From positions 682,001 through 746,000 of the forward strand of contig NZ_CANMYE010000001.1 in the NCBI RefSeq assembly GCF_947502065.1: a DNA stretch of 64,000 nt, written 5' to 3'. The notes under the pieces were generated by a model that saw only the letters and a list, made by a program, of their open reading frames with translations, searched no databases and was not told the DNA's origin. This document shows positions 8,689 to 17,111 of the stretch, one piece after another (the stretch's first letter is position 1; every line of letters begins with the position of its first letter). The DNA comes from an uncultured Pseudoteredinibacter sp. (GTDB lineage: Bacteria; Pseudomonadota; Gammaproteobacteria; Pseudomonadales; Cellvibrionaceae). Position numbers and translations under genes: made by a program.

Positions 8689-9159
8689 ATGGCACACCCA
8701 AAGATCGGAAATATGGCCCCAGCGTTCACCCTTAGCAACCAAAAGGGTGAAAAGGTTAGTCTTAAAGACTTTCGCGACAAGGCCAATGTACTGCTGTATT
8801 TCTACCCGAAGGCCTTAACACCTGGTTGTACCACCCAAGCTTGTGCACTGCGTGATATTCCTGCGGAGTTAAAGGCTCGCGATTGCGTTGTTCTGGGGGT
8901 AAGTCCAGATCCTGAGGCCAAACTACAGCGTTTTATCGATAAGCATGAGCTTAATTTCGACTTGTTGTCCGATGAGGATCATGCCATTGCTGATAAATAT
9001 GGCGTTTGGGGCTTAAAGAAATTTATGGGCAAGGAGTTTATGGGGCTTATTCGTACCAGTTTTATCATCGGTAAAGATGGGCGTCTAAAAGTCATTCTCG
9101 ATAAGTTTAAAACCAAAACCCACCATGAAGACGTACTGGCCGCTTTAGATGAGCTGTAA
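8689..9159 (+). CDS. bcp: Thioredoxin-dependent thiol peroxidase (Bcp/PrxQ)
   Basis: The 156-aa peroxiredoxin carries the peroxidatic Cys47 in LTPGCTTQAC and a resolving Cys52 five residues later, the arrangement of E. coli Bcp. It reduces hydroperoxides with thioredoxin as electron donor in the cytoplasm. The start at 8689 (MAHPKIGNMAPAF) has AGGAGAGG upstream. An overlapping frame from 8636 is a shadow. It stands alone between mdh and an AraC-type regulator. Confidence 0.93.
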   Translation: MAHPKIGNMAPAFTLSNQKGEKVSLKDFRDKANVLLYFYPKALTPGCTTQACALRDIPAELKARDCVVLGVSPDPEAKLQRFIDKHELNFDLLSDEDHAIADKYGVWGLKKFMGKEFMGLIRTSFIIGKDGRLKVILDKFKTKTHHEDVLAALDEL

Positions 9160-9620
9160 TTAAACTTACGTTTGTCGCATAAATCAAAGCATGGCTATTA
9201 GTATAGGCTTTTATTAGAATAGTCAGTATTGTGTTGTATTTGCTTTAGAATGAGTTTTTTGGTGATATGGCAGTCAAAAGTTTGACATTCCTTAGGATGC
9301 CTATCGCTTAAGTTCCTAAAAACTATGGGTTTTTTAAGCAAAACTGGATTTTTGGCATATAAAACAACTGCTTGGCGTCGGGGAGGGTAGTTATCCAAGC
9401 GCCAACAGATCATAGTCGAGTATCAGTTTTCTAGTATTCGACTATGCTGTAAAGCATGCGAAATTATCAAGAGAACACAATAACGGCCTTGCAAAAAGAA
9501 ACCGACTTTTTGAAAGCTGTTCCACCGGTGGGGGTGCCGGTGGTGCAAGGCGCTCATAGATTCGCAATTAGATTCCATTGCCGGCGTGCCGGTGTCGAAG
9601 TAATTGATAAGCGGGACCCA
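9160..9620. other. Gene-poor stretch with a 9-bp inverted repeat
   Basis: About 460 bp between bcp and the likely start of the AraC gene. CATAGTCGA (9411-9419) and TCGACTATG (9438-9446) are a perfect inverted repeat with an 18-base spacer, which could be an operator or a stem. GTGGGGGTGCCGGTGGTG near 9526 is GC-rich and partly self-complementary with CCACCGGTG. The frame of the downstream gene stays open to 9456. I see no convincing promoter. Confidence 0.4.
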
Positions 9621-10667
9621 ATGGCAGATTTTCAAAGCAATAAAAACACGCAGTCTTTGGCCGTACAGCCGACCTTTTCAACGGGTGGGTTTAATGAGTC
9701 CCCGCAAGAACAAACTGAGCGATTATTAAATAAAATCTCAAGCTACGATTTTCAATCGTTTACTGATCGATTACGTTTTTTGCATCACCAATTTACCGAT
9801 CCAGCCCTAAATCAAGATGACTTATGGAAAAGTTATTTATTAGCGGGCTGTAAAATGTTCAGCATGGAGCAAGCTGGATTTTATAAAGTACTTAATCCAT
9901 CACGTCCACGTTCACTGGCACAAAGCGATGGCATGCCAGCAATGTGCGAAACGGTAGAAAATACCGAAAAATGGTTAGAAATTGTAGCGTCGGAGTTACA
10001 AAATAGTGAAATCAGTGCTGGAAATTTAATCACGGAACAGGTTACGATGGACACCGGTTCAGGTGCCCCGTATGGCCAAGCGAAAAGGTATTTCGCTGCT
10101 TCGGTTAAAGTTGGAGAGAAGGATTTCGGAGTTTTATTGTTTCTCTCGCCCTCAACTTGTGAAGTAGAGCACAGTGAACTGGACCGCGAGACATTAAAAC
10201 TCATGGCAGAAGGAGTGGCCCGTATGATCGAGCTTCGCAATGTGCAACCGGCTGGAGGATCCCTTGACCTCGAGCACTTTGCTACGGATGGTGTTAGTGG
10301 TTTAAGGGAATATATGGAGCGAGCAGCTTTGCCTCAGCTTTATGGTATTCCCAATCGCGTCGTTGAAATTTTAGTAGAGCGAATTGGTACCCAGCCGTTG
10401 GGTATTGACCATATCGCCGAAACATTGAATCTTTCAAAGCGCACTTTACAGAGGCGATTACAGCAGCAGGATCTCTGTTTCGCTGATATTCGCGATCAAG
10501 TGCGATTTCATTTCGCGATCGAGTATTTGATTCGTGGTCAGGATAGTATTGATAGCATTTCATCGTCGTTAGACTTTTCTGATCGCACCAGCTTCACAAA
10601 CGCCTTTAAGCGTTGGACTGGCTTGTCGCCAAGCACTTTCAGAAAGCTATTCCGCGATTACGCCTAG
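9621..10667 (+). CDS. AraC-family transcriptional regulator with GAF-like sensor region
   Basis: About 348 aa from MADFQSNKNTQ. The C-terminal ~100 residues form the two-helix-turn-helix AraC domain (IDHIAETLNLSKRTLQRRLQQQ and IDSISSSLDFSDRTSFTNAFKRWTGLSPSTFRK). The middle (LWKSYLLAGCKMFSMEQAGFYKVL to GEKDFGVLLFLSP and DRETLKLMAEGVARMIE) resembles a GAF domain, an unusual partner for AraC. The frame is open upstream to 9456, but the residues before 9621 (PPVGVPVVQG and so on) look non-coding, so 9621 is my choice. The ligand and targets are unknown. Confidence 0.75.
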   Translation: MADFQSNKNTQSLAVQPTFSTGGFNESPQEQTERLLNKISSYDFQSFTDRLRFLHHQFTDPALNQDDLWKSYLLAGCKMFSMEQAGFYKVLNPSRPRSLAQSDGMPAMCETVENTEKWLEIVASELQNSEISAGNLITEQVTMDTGSGAPYGQAKRYFAASVKVGEKDFGVLLFLSPSTCEVEHSELDRETLKLMAEGVARMIELRNVQPAGGSLDLEHFATDGVSGLREYMERAALPQLYGIPNRVVEILVERIGTQPLGIDHIAETLNLSKRTLQRRLQQQDLCFADIRDQVRFHFAIEYLIRGQDSIDSISSSLDFSDRTSFTNAFKRWTGLSPSTFRKLFRDYA

Positions 10668-10799
10668 CTAAGTAAGACGGCTTAACTCAAATAGTTGAGC
10701 CGATTTTATCTTCCGAGCCTGCAATCCTCGCGGGCATATTGCCCCTTTCTCCCAAACAGGTTAGAGTTCGCCTCCGAACGAATCGTTGGAGAACGCTAA

Positions 10800-11135
10800 A
10801 TGAGCTTTTTTATACCTTCCGCCATGGCACAGTCTGAAGCTGCCGCTGCACCAGGTGGCGACCCTATCGTGACCATGCTGATGTTTGGCGGTCTGTTTAT
10901 TTTCATGTACTTGTTCATTATTCGTCCACAGCGCAAGCGCCAGAAAGAGCATCAGCAGCTTACAGAGTCTGTTAATAAGGGCGATGAAGTGGTGATGAAT
11001 TCCGGCCTGCTCGGTAAAGTTGTGCAGGTTGACGAAAACTACTTGGTATTGGACTGCGGCAAAGGCCAGGAACTTAAATTCCAGAAAGTGGCTCTGCATG
11101 CGGTATTACCTAAAGGAACCATCAAGCAGATCTAA
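10800..11135 (+). CDS. yajC: Sec translocon accessory protein YajC
   Basis: The 111-aa small inner-membrane protein has one transmembrane helix (TMLMFGGLFIFMYLFII) followed by the signature RPQRKRQKEHQQL and a cytoplasmic domain (GDEVVMNSGLLGKVVQVDENYLVLDCGKGQELKFQKVALHAVLPKG). YajC binds SecDF in the holotranslocon. Its gene usually sits between tgt and secD; here it is alone between an AraC gene and a terminator. GGAG precedes the ATG by about 7 bases. Confidence 0.95.
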   Translation: MSFFIPSAMAQSEAAAAPGGDPIVTMLMFGGLFIFMYLFIIRPQRKRQKEHQQLTESVNKGDEVVMNSGLLGKVVQVDENYLVLDCGKGQELKFQKVALHAVLPKGTIKQI

Positions 11136-11155
11136 GCTTGAGCTCCTAAAGCCAT

Positions 11156-11184
11156 AAAAAAGCCCCGTACCACGGGGCTTTTTT
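11156..11184 (+). terminator. Rho-independent terminator of yajC
   Basis: AGCCCCGT-AC-CACGGGGCT forms a GC-rich stem flanked by AAAAA on the left and TTTTTT on the right, about 20 bp after the yajC stop. The palindromic repeat array starts immediately behind it. Confidence 0.92.
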
Positions 11185-11198
11185 ATGCCCGCCCAACC

Positions 11199-11824
11199 GG
11201 GGTCAGATCCCGCGGGATCTGACCCCATTCGAAGCCGAGGTGCCAAAGCTATCAAGAAGTAATGTGAAGTCAAAAAACTAAAGCTTTAAGCCAATGAACT
11301 ATAGCTTCACAATATTTCGAGCAGGAGAAACGCCAACCCTCATTGCGGGGTGGCCTCGATTAGAAATCGAGGCATCATCAACACCGTGCCAAAACCCCGG
11401 GGTCAGATCCCATGGGATCTGACCCCTTCTCGAAGCCGAGATGTCAAAGCTATCAAGAAGTAATGTGAGGTCAAAAACTAAAGCTTTAAGCCAATGCGCT
11501 ATAGCTTCACAATATTTTGAGCAGAAGAAGCGCCAACCCTCATTGCAGGGTAGCCTCGATGAGTAATCGAGGAATCCTCAACACCGTGCCAAAACCCGGG
11601 GTCAGATCCCATGGGATCTGACCCCTTTTCGAAGCCGAGATGCCAAGTTATCAAGAAGTAATGTGAAGTCAAAAAACTAAAGCTTTAAACCAATGCGCTA
11701 TAGCTTCACAATATTTTGAGCAGGAGAAGCGCCAACCCTCATTGCAGGGTGGCCTCGATTAGAAATCTAGGAATCATCAACACCGTGCCAAAACCCGGGG
11801 TCAGATCCCACGGGATCTGACCCC
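11199..11824. repeat. Array of four ~199-bp units built on a 28-bp palindrome (GGGGTCAGATCCC type)
   Basis: Four near-perfect 28-bp palindromes lie at 11199-11226, 11399-11426, 11598-11625 and 11797-11824. Each pairs GGGGTCAGATCCC with GGGATCTGACCCC, and the central two bases vary (CG, AT, AT, AC). The ~171 bp between them is itself repeated, including CTAAAGCTTTAA, a stem-loop CCTCGATT-AG-AAATCGAGG (decayed in later copies), and the constant left flank ACACCGTGCCAAAACCC and right flank TCGAAGCCGRGATG. Same-family copies occur near 16.3 kb and, inverted and diverged, near 56.2 kb. No transposase is present. It resembles REP/BIME or non-autonomous elements mobilised by a Y1 transposase elsewhere. 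Confidence 0.88.
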
Positions 11825-11892
11825 TTTTCAAAGCCGGGATGCCAAAGTAATCACTTAACCATAGGTGGTAAGCTCTAAAAAACTCACCAACG

Positions 11893-12753
11893 CTAAGCTG
11901 TGGCTTGCTCCTGAGTCTCCTCATGCCAGTCCAATATATTCAAATCGATAAATATAAAAGCCACTAGCCATAAAAAGGCATCCCAAAAATCTAGGAAGGA
12001 GCCGTCAATCCACCAATACACGGCAGCCCCTAAAAGAATAAGGTAGAGGACAAACTTGATGTATTTACTGCTCTTTAAAAACCCCTCACTCAACTTTTGA
12101 TAGAGCTGCAAAATAACTTCGAGTTGCAAAAGTGCAACCAAAACAATCCAAGCACCGGCATTAAGCACATCAACAAAGGCTAAGTTATGTAGCAAGGTAA
12201 TACTCTGATCATCGCCAATAATCTGGGTGTTGTTAAGCTGCTGTAGTGGGCCCTTAAGGCTTTTGCAGTTATCAGGGGTGATTGCAGGGTATTCGTTTAA
12301 AGAGTGGATTAAAGACCAGCCTTGGCCACTTAGCGCGCAGGCGTTTTGTTGTGCCGCTGGAATCAAATCAGTAACGGAAAGGTATTTGCTGAAATAGCCG
12401 TAAAAGGCATAGCAGATAAAACCATAGCACACGGCTTTTACGCTGCTGAGCAAATACCCCTGCCAGCTTTTTAAGCGCTCATCGCTAAGAATGGCGGTTT
12501 CTAATTCAAAGATCAGCAATAAAACGACCCATGATGCGGTATCAATGCTCGCTGAGTAGACTTCAATCAGATTGTTTAAGTTAACACCTTGAGGGTAGGC
12601 CTCTGGAATCGCTCCGGTGTCTTCGAGAATAAATAAATAGAGGTTATAAGTTAGCAGGGCATAAATAGTGTATTTAAACCACTGGAATGCACTAAGCCCG
12701 GCTAGAAGCGGTTTGTGTTTAATTAAGTAAATGTAATTTAATCGCTCAGTCAT
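11893..12753 (-). CDS. Multi-pass membrane protein of unknown function
   Basis: The 286-aa protein starts at MTERLNYIYLIKHKPL. I count about six hydrophobic segments: FKYTIYALLTYNLYLFIL, TASWVVLLLIFELETAIL, AVCYGFICYAFYGYF, NAGAWIVLVALLQLEVIL, FVLYLILLGAAVYWWI and FLDFWDAFLWLVAFIFIDLNIL. A periplasmic or cytoplasmic loop of ~70 residues lies in the middle. It ends in an acidic/Gln tail. I do not recognise a family. It is flanked by the repeat array on its 3' side and by the glutamine-synthetase-like gene upstream on the same strand (114-bp gap). Confidence 0.7.
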   Translation of the reverse strand: MTERLNYIYLIKHKPLLAGLSAFQWFKYTIYALLTYNLYLFILEDTGAIPEAYPQGVNLNNLIEVYSASIDTASWVVLLLIFELETAILSDERLKSWQGYLLSSVKAVCYGFICYAFYGYFSKYLSVTDLIPAAQQNACALSGQGWSLIHSLNEYPAITPDNCKSLKGPLQQLNNTQIIGDDQSITLLHNLAFVDVLNAGAWIVLVALLQLEVILQLYQKLSEGFLKSSKYIKFVLYLILLGAAVYWWIDGSFLDFWDAFLWLVAFIFIDLNILDWHEETQEQATA

Positions 12754-12867
12754 GGTTCATTCGCTGTTATTGTTAATGGCTGCCGCGATCGTAATCGCGG
12801 CAGATTTCCATGGACTTATGTTTTGTTCTGGGAGCTTCCTTAAACGCTTTAGTAAAAACCTATTGCT

Positions 12868-14205
12868 TTAAACGTTCAATAGTAGGTATTCACGCTCCCA
12901 AGAGCTGATGACCTTATTGAAGTTTTCATACTCTACTTCTTTAACGGCACTATAGGCGGCGATAAAGTTAGGGCCCATCACTTCAGCAATTTCTGGGCTA
13001 TCACGCAATAAGCGAATGGCTTCTTCTAGGCTACGTGCAACATCAATACCTTCTTCATAGGCATCGTCGTCAAAAGGCTCGCCCGGGTCGATTTTATTTT
13101 GCATACCTAGATAGCCGCAAGCCAAACTGGCCGCAATAGAAAGGTAAGGATTGGCATCCATTCCTGGAAAGCGGTTTTCGACGCGAGTGTTTTTCGGCGA
13201 GCTGTCCGGTACGCGAATGCCAGTAGTTCGGTTATCAATACCCCAAAGCATATTCACGGGCGCAGCTACATCTCGAGTAAAGCGACGATAAGAGTTAACA
13301 TTGGGCGCATACATTGAGATGCACGATGGTGTGTACTTTCTTAAGCCGCCAATATAGTGGTGGAAGCGCTCATTGGGTTTATCGTTTTCATCAATAAAAA
13401 TATTACGCCCGGTTTTCTTATCAATAAAACTTTGATGAATGTGCATGGCGCTGCCGGGCTCGTCTTCCATAGGCTTGGCCATAAAGGTAGCGTATAGGCC
13501 ATGTTTAATGGCAACTTCACGTACGGCGCGTTTAAACATAAACACTTGATCGGCAAGATTTAGCGGATCACCATGCTCAAAGTTAATTTCAAATTGCGCC
13601 GCACCGGATTCGTGAATCAAGGTGTCGACATCTAAATTGAGCACTTCACAGTAATCGTACATATCGTCGATGATATGTTCGAACTCATTTAGTGCGTCAA
13701 TAGAGTAGGGTTGGCGGGCAAATCCTTCGTGCCCTGTGCGGCCGGTTGCGGGTTCAATTTTATCGCCTGGATCGTTGTTTTGTTTTACGAAATAAAACTC
13801 GGCTTCAGGGGCAATAACAGGCTGCCAGCCCTTATCTTCATAGAGTTTGATAATGCGCTTGAGTACATTTCGTGGTGCTAGCGGGTGGGGCTCGCCATCT
13901 TTGGTAAAGCAGTCATGAATGATTTGGGCGCTGGGGGTGTTTGACCAAGGTACTAAGCGAGCAGTATCTAGATCGGGTTTGAGGAACATATCTCCGTCAA
14001 TACCGCTGCCCAGCAAATCATCGTGCTCTTCGGTAAAGCTACCATCGATACACTGGACCATAATGCTCTCTGGCAAGCGTGATTCTTCTTGGAAGAACTT
14101 CTTCACTGGAATCAGTTTGCCCCGGGCATTACCGGTCATATCTGGGATTAAACACTCGACATCCTCAACTTTATGTTGAGTAAACCATTCATTTAGCTCT
14201 GGCAT
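12868..14205 (-). CDS. puuA: Gamma-glutamylpolyamine synthetase (glutamine synthetase family)
   Basis: The 445-aa glutamine-synthetase-fold ligase has AEAEFYFV-type glutamate/metal residues (IAPEAEFYFVKQN), the ATP/metal segment SAMHIHQSF, and RFTRDVAAPVNMLWGIDNRTTGIRVPDSSP with NRFPGMDANPYLSIAASLACG. The N-terminus, MPELNEWFTQHKVEDVECLIPDMTGNARGKL, matches PuuA and the Pseudomonas PauA/SpuI enzymes that attach glutamate to putrescine or other polyamines, rather than GlnA. It is divergent from an FAD oxidase of PuuB/PauB type, which would act on the product. Which polyamine is used cannot be read from the sequence. Confidence 0.82.
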   Translation of the reverse strand: MPELNEWFTQHKVEDVECLIPDMTGNARGKLIPVKKFFQEESRLPESIMVQCIDGSFTEEHDDLLGSGIDGDMFLKPDLDTARLVPWSNTPSAQIIHDCFTKDGEPHPLAPRNVLKRIIKLYEDKGWQPVIAPEAEFYFVKQNNDPGDKIEPATGRTGHEGFARQPYSIDALNEFEHIIDDMYDYCEVLNLDVDTLIHESGAAQFEINFEHGDPLNLADQVFMFKRAVREVAIKHGLYATFMAKPMEDEPGSAMHIHQSFIDKKTGRNIFIDENDKPNERFHHYIGGLRKYTPSCISMYAPNVNSYRRFTRDVAAPVNMLWGIDNRTTGIRVPDSSPKNTRVENRFPGMDANPYLSIAASLACGYLGMQNKIDPGEPFDDDAYEEGIDVARSLEEAIRLLRDSPEIAEVMGPNFIAAYSAVKEVEYENFNKVISSWEREYLLLNV

Positions 14206-14458
14206 AAATCACCGTTATTGGAATTTTAAGCAATATAGCGCGTAGCCCGCGATATTTCGAGCTGGCCACACATCACCCCACTGGGCTGAGCTTGATTATT
14301 GCAAAAACCCGAATTATCATTCAAGTAAATATTGAGTAATTATTCAAAAAATTATGAGATTTCAGGATAAAAAGTGATCAGAAGGTCAAATGCGGCCTTA
14401 TGATAGGATCTTTGTGTTCTCGAAAACTCGGCAATCTGTAATGTAGGTAGGTAAAGCT
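14206..14458. promoter_or_regulatory. Divergent promoter region of the puuA/puuB-like pair
   Basis: This 253-bp AT-rich gap has divergent genes on both sides. The stretch TCAAGTAAATATTGAGTAATTATTCAAAAAATTATGA (read in pieces between 14321 and 14356) contains repeated ATT/AATATTGAG-like half sites that could bind a regulator. No local regulator gene is present and no clear -35/-10 pair can be fixed. Confidence 0.4.
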
Positions 14459-15769
14459 ATGTCCCAGCAAGACGCCAAAACCATAGGCTACGAGCCATCG
14501 TACTACTCGGCGACCGCTATCGGCGCCCAAGAAAGTCCGCAAATTCAAGGTGAAGTTGAAGCTGATGTCTGTGTGGTGGGCGGTGGCTATACGGGCCTAA
14601 GCGCAGCACTTCACCTCGCTAAGAAGGGCTATAAAGTCGTGTTGCTTGAGGCGGAACGCGTGGGCTGGGGTGCTTCTGGTCGTAACGGCGGACACTGCGG
14701 TGTTGGCCAGCGTAAAGACCAAGAAGAACTTGAGGCCATGGTGGGCAAAGAGCGCGCCGCTGAGCTTTGGCAATACAGCCTAGAAGCGGTTGATACCGTC
14801 GCTGAGCTAGTACGAGAACATAATATCGATTGCGACCTAAAGCAGGGTATTTTACATGTGGCTTCCAAGCCTAAACATGCCGGCTGGATGCAAGAAGATG
14901 TAGCCTTGCTAAGAGAAGACTATGGCTATGAGCAGTGCCGCTATGTCGATAAATACGAAGTATCCCAAATGGTGGGCTCGAAAGGCTTTCACGGCGGGCA
15001 AATTGACGAGCGCTCTTTACATTTGCATCCATTAAATTTTGCATTGGGTTTAGCGCGTGCTTGTCGTGAAGCGGGTGTGCAGATTTTCGAAAAGAGTCGC
15101 GTAAGCCATTATCAAGGCCAAGACAATCTAACGATTCACTGTGAAGACAATGGTCGCGAAATTGGCCAGGTAAAAGCCAAGTTTATGGTGATGGGTTGTA
15201 ACGGTTACTTGGGCAAGCTGGAATCGAAAATGGCGGGCAAAATCATGCCCATCAATAACTTCGTTCTAGCGACCGAGCCTTTATCCGATGATTTAGCGCG
15301 TGAACTCATTCGCGACGATACTGCGGTTGCCGATACTTTGTTTGTAATTAACTATTGGAAACTCAGCGGCGACAATCGATTGATTTTTGGTGGCGGCGAA
15401 AATTACAGTAGCCAATTTCCAGCAGACATTAAAAACTTTGTGCGCAAATATATGCTGCGTATCTATCCGCAGTTAGAAAATACCAAGATTGATTACGGTT
15501 GGGGTGGCACCTTAGCCATTACTTTAAACCGTATGCCGCACTTTGGTCGCCTGCAGCCTAATATTTTATTTGCCCAGGGTTATTCTGGGCATGGTGTTCC
15601 AACAGCTGTTATGGGGGGTAAGTTGCTGGCAGAGGCGGTATCGGGCACGGCCGAACGTTTCGATGTGATGGCCAATGTACCGACTCAAACCTTTCCTGGC
15701 GGTACCATGCTGCGTTGGCCAGGTTTAGTTGCCGGTATGTTGTTTTATAGTTTGATGGATAAGTTGTAA
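14459..15769 (+). CDS. puuB: FAD-dependent gamma-glutamylpolyamine oxidase (PuuB/PauB-like)
   Basis: The 436-aa DAO-family flavoprotein begins with a Rossmann FAD-binding motif, VCVVGGGYTGLSAALHLA, an acidic strand end (VVLLEAERVGWGASGRNGG), and a C-terminal FAD segment around GRLQPNILFAQGYSGHGVPTAVMGGKLLAEAV. PuuB-type enzymes oxidise gamma-glutamylputrescine to the aldehyde, releasing ammonia and H2O2. It faces the puuA-like ligase gene across a shared promoter region, which supports a polyamine catabolic role. Ordinary glycine/D-amino-acid oxidases have the same fold; the neighbour decides the call. Confidence 0.8.
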   Translation: MSQQDAKTIGYEPSYYSATAIGAQESPQIQGEVEADVCVVGGGYTGLSAALHLAKKGYKVVLLEAERVGWGASGRNGGHCGVGQRKDQEELEAMVGKERAAELWQYSLEAVDTVAELVREHNIDCDLKQGILHVASKPKHAGWMQEDVALLREDYGYEQCRYVDKYEVSQMVGSKGFHGGQIDERSLHLHPLNFALGLARACREAGVQIFEKSRVSHYQGQDNLTIHCEDNGREIGQVKAKFMVMGCNGYLGKLESKMAGKIMPINNFVLATEPLSDDLARELIRDDTAVADTLFVINYWKLSGDNRLIFGGGENYSSQFPADIKNFVRKYMLRIYPQLENTKIDYGWGGTLAITLNRMPHFGRLQPNILFAQGYSGHGVPTAVMGGKLLAEAVSGTAERFDVMANVPTQTFPGGTMLRWPGLVAGMLFYSLMDKL

Positions 15770-15786
15770 TAGAGAGTGAATTTAAA

Positions 15787-15819
15787 AGAAAGCCAGGGTT
15801 TCAAGCCCTGGCTTTTTTA
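15787..15819 (+). terminator. Rho-independent terminator of the oxidase gene
   Basis: AAAGCCAGGG-TTTCAAG-CCCTGGCTTT forms a 10-bp stem followed by a T-run, about 20 bp after the stop. It also faces the convergent small gene at 15899 and may serve both. Confidence 0.9.
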
Positions 15820-15898
15820 TTTGGGCTGTACGGAAAACTGCACAGATTTGTAGCAACATGTTCCAAACTAGTGCTTGTAGTTTACTGGCTAGTTCTAT

Positions 15899-16210
15899 CT
15901 ACGCCTCTATAATTTGCCCGCGATAAACGCGTTTAGGGCGTTCGTCTTTAGTCCTTTCAGTTTGCGGCACCTTATCAAAACCCATTTTTTCACTTGCGTT
16001 GATATCGTAAAGGGGCTCATCTAAAGATCGGTTTTGCTCGATAAACTCGCGTATAAGTACTTTGCAGACAGAGTCTCGGCTTTGCTCGAAGGCATTGTAT
16101 AGTTCGCTAATTAGCTCAGGGTTGGCCAGTTTAATGGCCGGTTTTTGATGGCTGGGCACACGACGACGAATTTCTCTCAGCAAATCGATCATATGTTTGT
16201 TAAAACGCAT
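15899..16210 (-). CDS. Small conserved-type hypothetical protein
   Basis: The 103-aa protein (MRFNKHMIDLLREIRRRVPS) is basic and mainly helical in appearance for its first ~65 residues (LANPELISELYNAFEQSRDSVCKVLIREFIEQ). A charged tail follows that is rich in Lys/Arg/Glu (TERTKDERPKRVYRGQIIEA). There is no signal peptide or transmembrane segment. I do not recognise a family. GGGGGTAG lies upstream of the ATG as a weak ribosome-binding site. The gene stands alone next to a palindromic repeat pair. Confidence 0.65.
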   Translation of the reverse strand: MRFNKHMIDLLREIRRRVPSHQKPAIKLANPELISELYNAFEQSRDSVCKVLIREFIEQNRSLDEPLYDINASEKMGFDKVPQTERTKDERPKRVYRGQIIEA

Positions 16211-16268
16211 AACTACCCCCAGAAAGTAAAAACTAGTGGTCTATACGCAAGTACCGTGCCGAAACCCC

Positions 16269-16480
16269 GGGGTCAGATCCCACGGGATCTGACCCCTATA
16301 TCGGGGCCGAGTTGTTTGATCGTCTCACATCACTTTAACAGATGCTGAAATTTGCAGGTGTAAAGTGCGAGTCGCAAGAAGCTGCCAAGTAGGGTCGCTA
16401 CATAGTGGTTTGATCTAAAAATCAAAGAGATATGAACACCGCGCCGAAACCCGGGGTCAGATCCCATGGGATCTGACCCC
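16269..16480. repeat. Second cluster of the 28-bp palindrome family (two copies)
   Basis: The palindromes GGGGTCAGATCCC...GGGATCTGACCCC lie at 16269-16296 and 16453-16480, 184 bp apart. The flanks match the 11-kb array: ACACCGCGCCGAAACCC on the left and TCGAAGCCGGGATG on the right. The internal sequence has diverged from the 11-kb units but keeps a small AT stem (TTTGAT-CTAAAA-ATCAAA) at the matching place. It fills the ~305-bp gap between two minus-strand genes. Confidence 0.85.
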
Positions 16481-16515
16481 ATTTCGAAGCCGGGATGTTT
16501 GGGGGCTACAAATAA

Positions 16516-16977
16516 CTAAAAGATCCCCATACACAAGCCAGTTGCAAATGCCTCGCCATTCTCTTCTGCTTGCTGTAAGTGGCTATCTAAAATCTCACCT
16601 TTGGCAATTAAATCCGGCAGTGCTTTTTTCATCGGGTAACCACATAAGATTCTGTCCATCTCCCGCACGGCGCCACTGCCATCATTACCTGCGGAAACTA
16701 ATAAACCATAGGGGCGATTTAACTCATAAGGCTCGGCCGGGTAATAGGTGCGATCAAAAAAATCTTTAATGGCACCACACATATATCCAAAGTTTTCCGG
16801 ACTGCCGAATAACACGCCGTCACACCATAAAAGATCTTCCAGGTCAGCATCGAAAGCTCGCTTAATGCGCGGCTCGCAGCCTTCCTCTTTCCTTGCTCCA
16901 CGAGCAGCGGCCAAGACTAATTGCTCGGTATTGCCGGTTTGGCTGTGGTAGACGATAAGTAATTTAGCTTGACTCAT
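16516..16977 (-). CDS. Flavodoxin-family protein / NAD(P)H-dependent FMN oxidoreductase
   Basis: The 153-aa protein opens with the FMN phosphate-binding loop LLIVYHSQTGNTEQLV. A GSPENFGYMCGAIKDFFDRTYYP segment follows, typical of WrbA/flavodoxin-like folds, and then YGLLVSAGNDGSGAVREMDRI. Such proteins carry FMN and pass electrons or reduce quinones. It is a single gene beside the palindromic repeats, divergent from comEC. The substrate is not evident. Confidence 0.8.
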   Translation of the reverse strand: MSQAKLLIVYHSQTGNTEQLVLAAARGARKEEGCEPRIKRAFDADLEDLLWCDGVLFGSPENFGYMCGAIKDFFDRTYYPAEPYELNRPYGLLVSAGNDGSGAVREMDRILCGYPMKKALPDLIAKGEILDSHLQQAEENGEAFATGLCMGIF

Positions 16978-17111
16978 GAGTGCATTGTAAACCCCTTCTA
17001 TAGCCTATGAAATGCTTTTGTCTGATAGGCAATGCCACATCAAGCGCTTTTGGCTGCTTGGCTATATTCAATCAAAGGTAATAATGCGCTTTACACTTAG
17101 GAGGAGTCCTT

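Noticed and set aside
11199..11824. CRISPR array suggested by regularly spaced 28-bp repeats
   Set aside because: The intervals are about 171 bp and are themselves repeats of each other, the repeat is a full palindrome, and there are no cas genes nearby.
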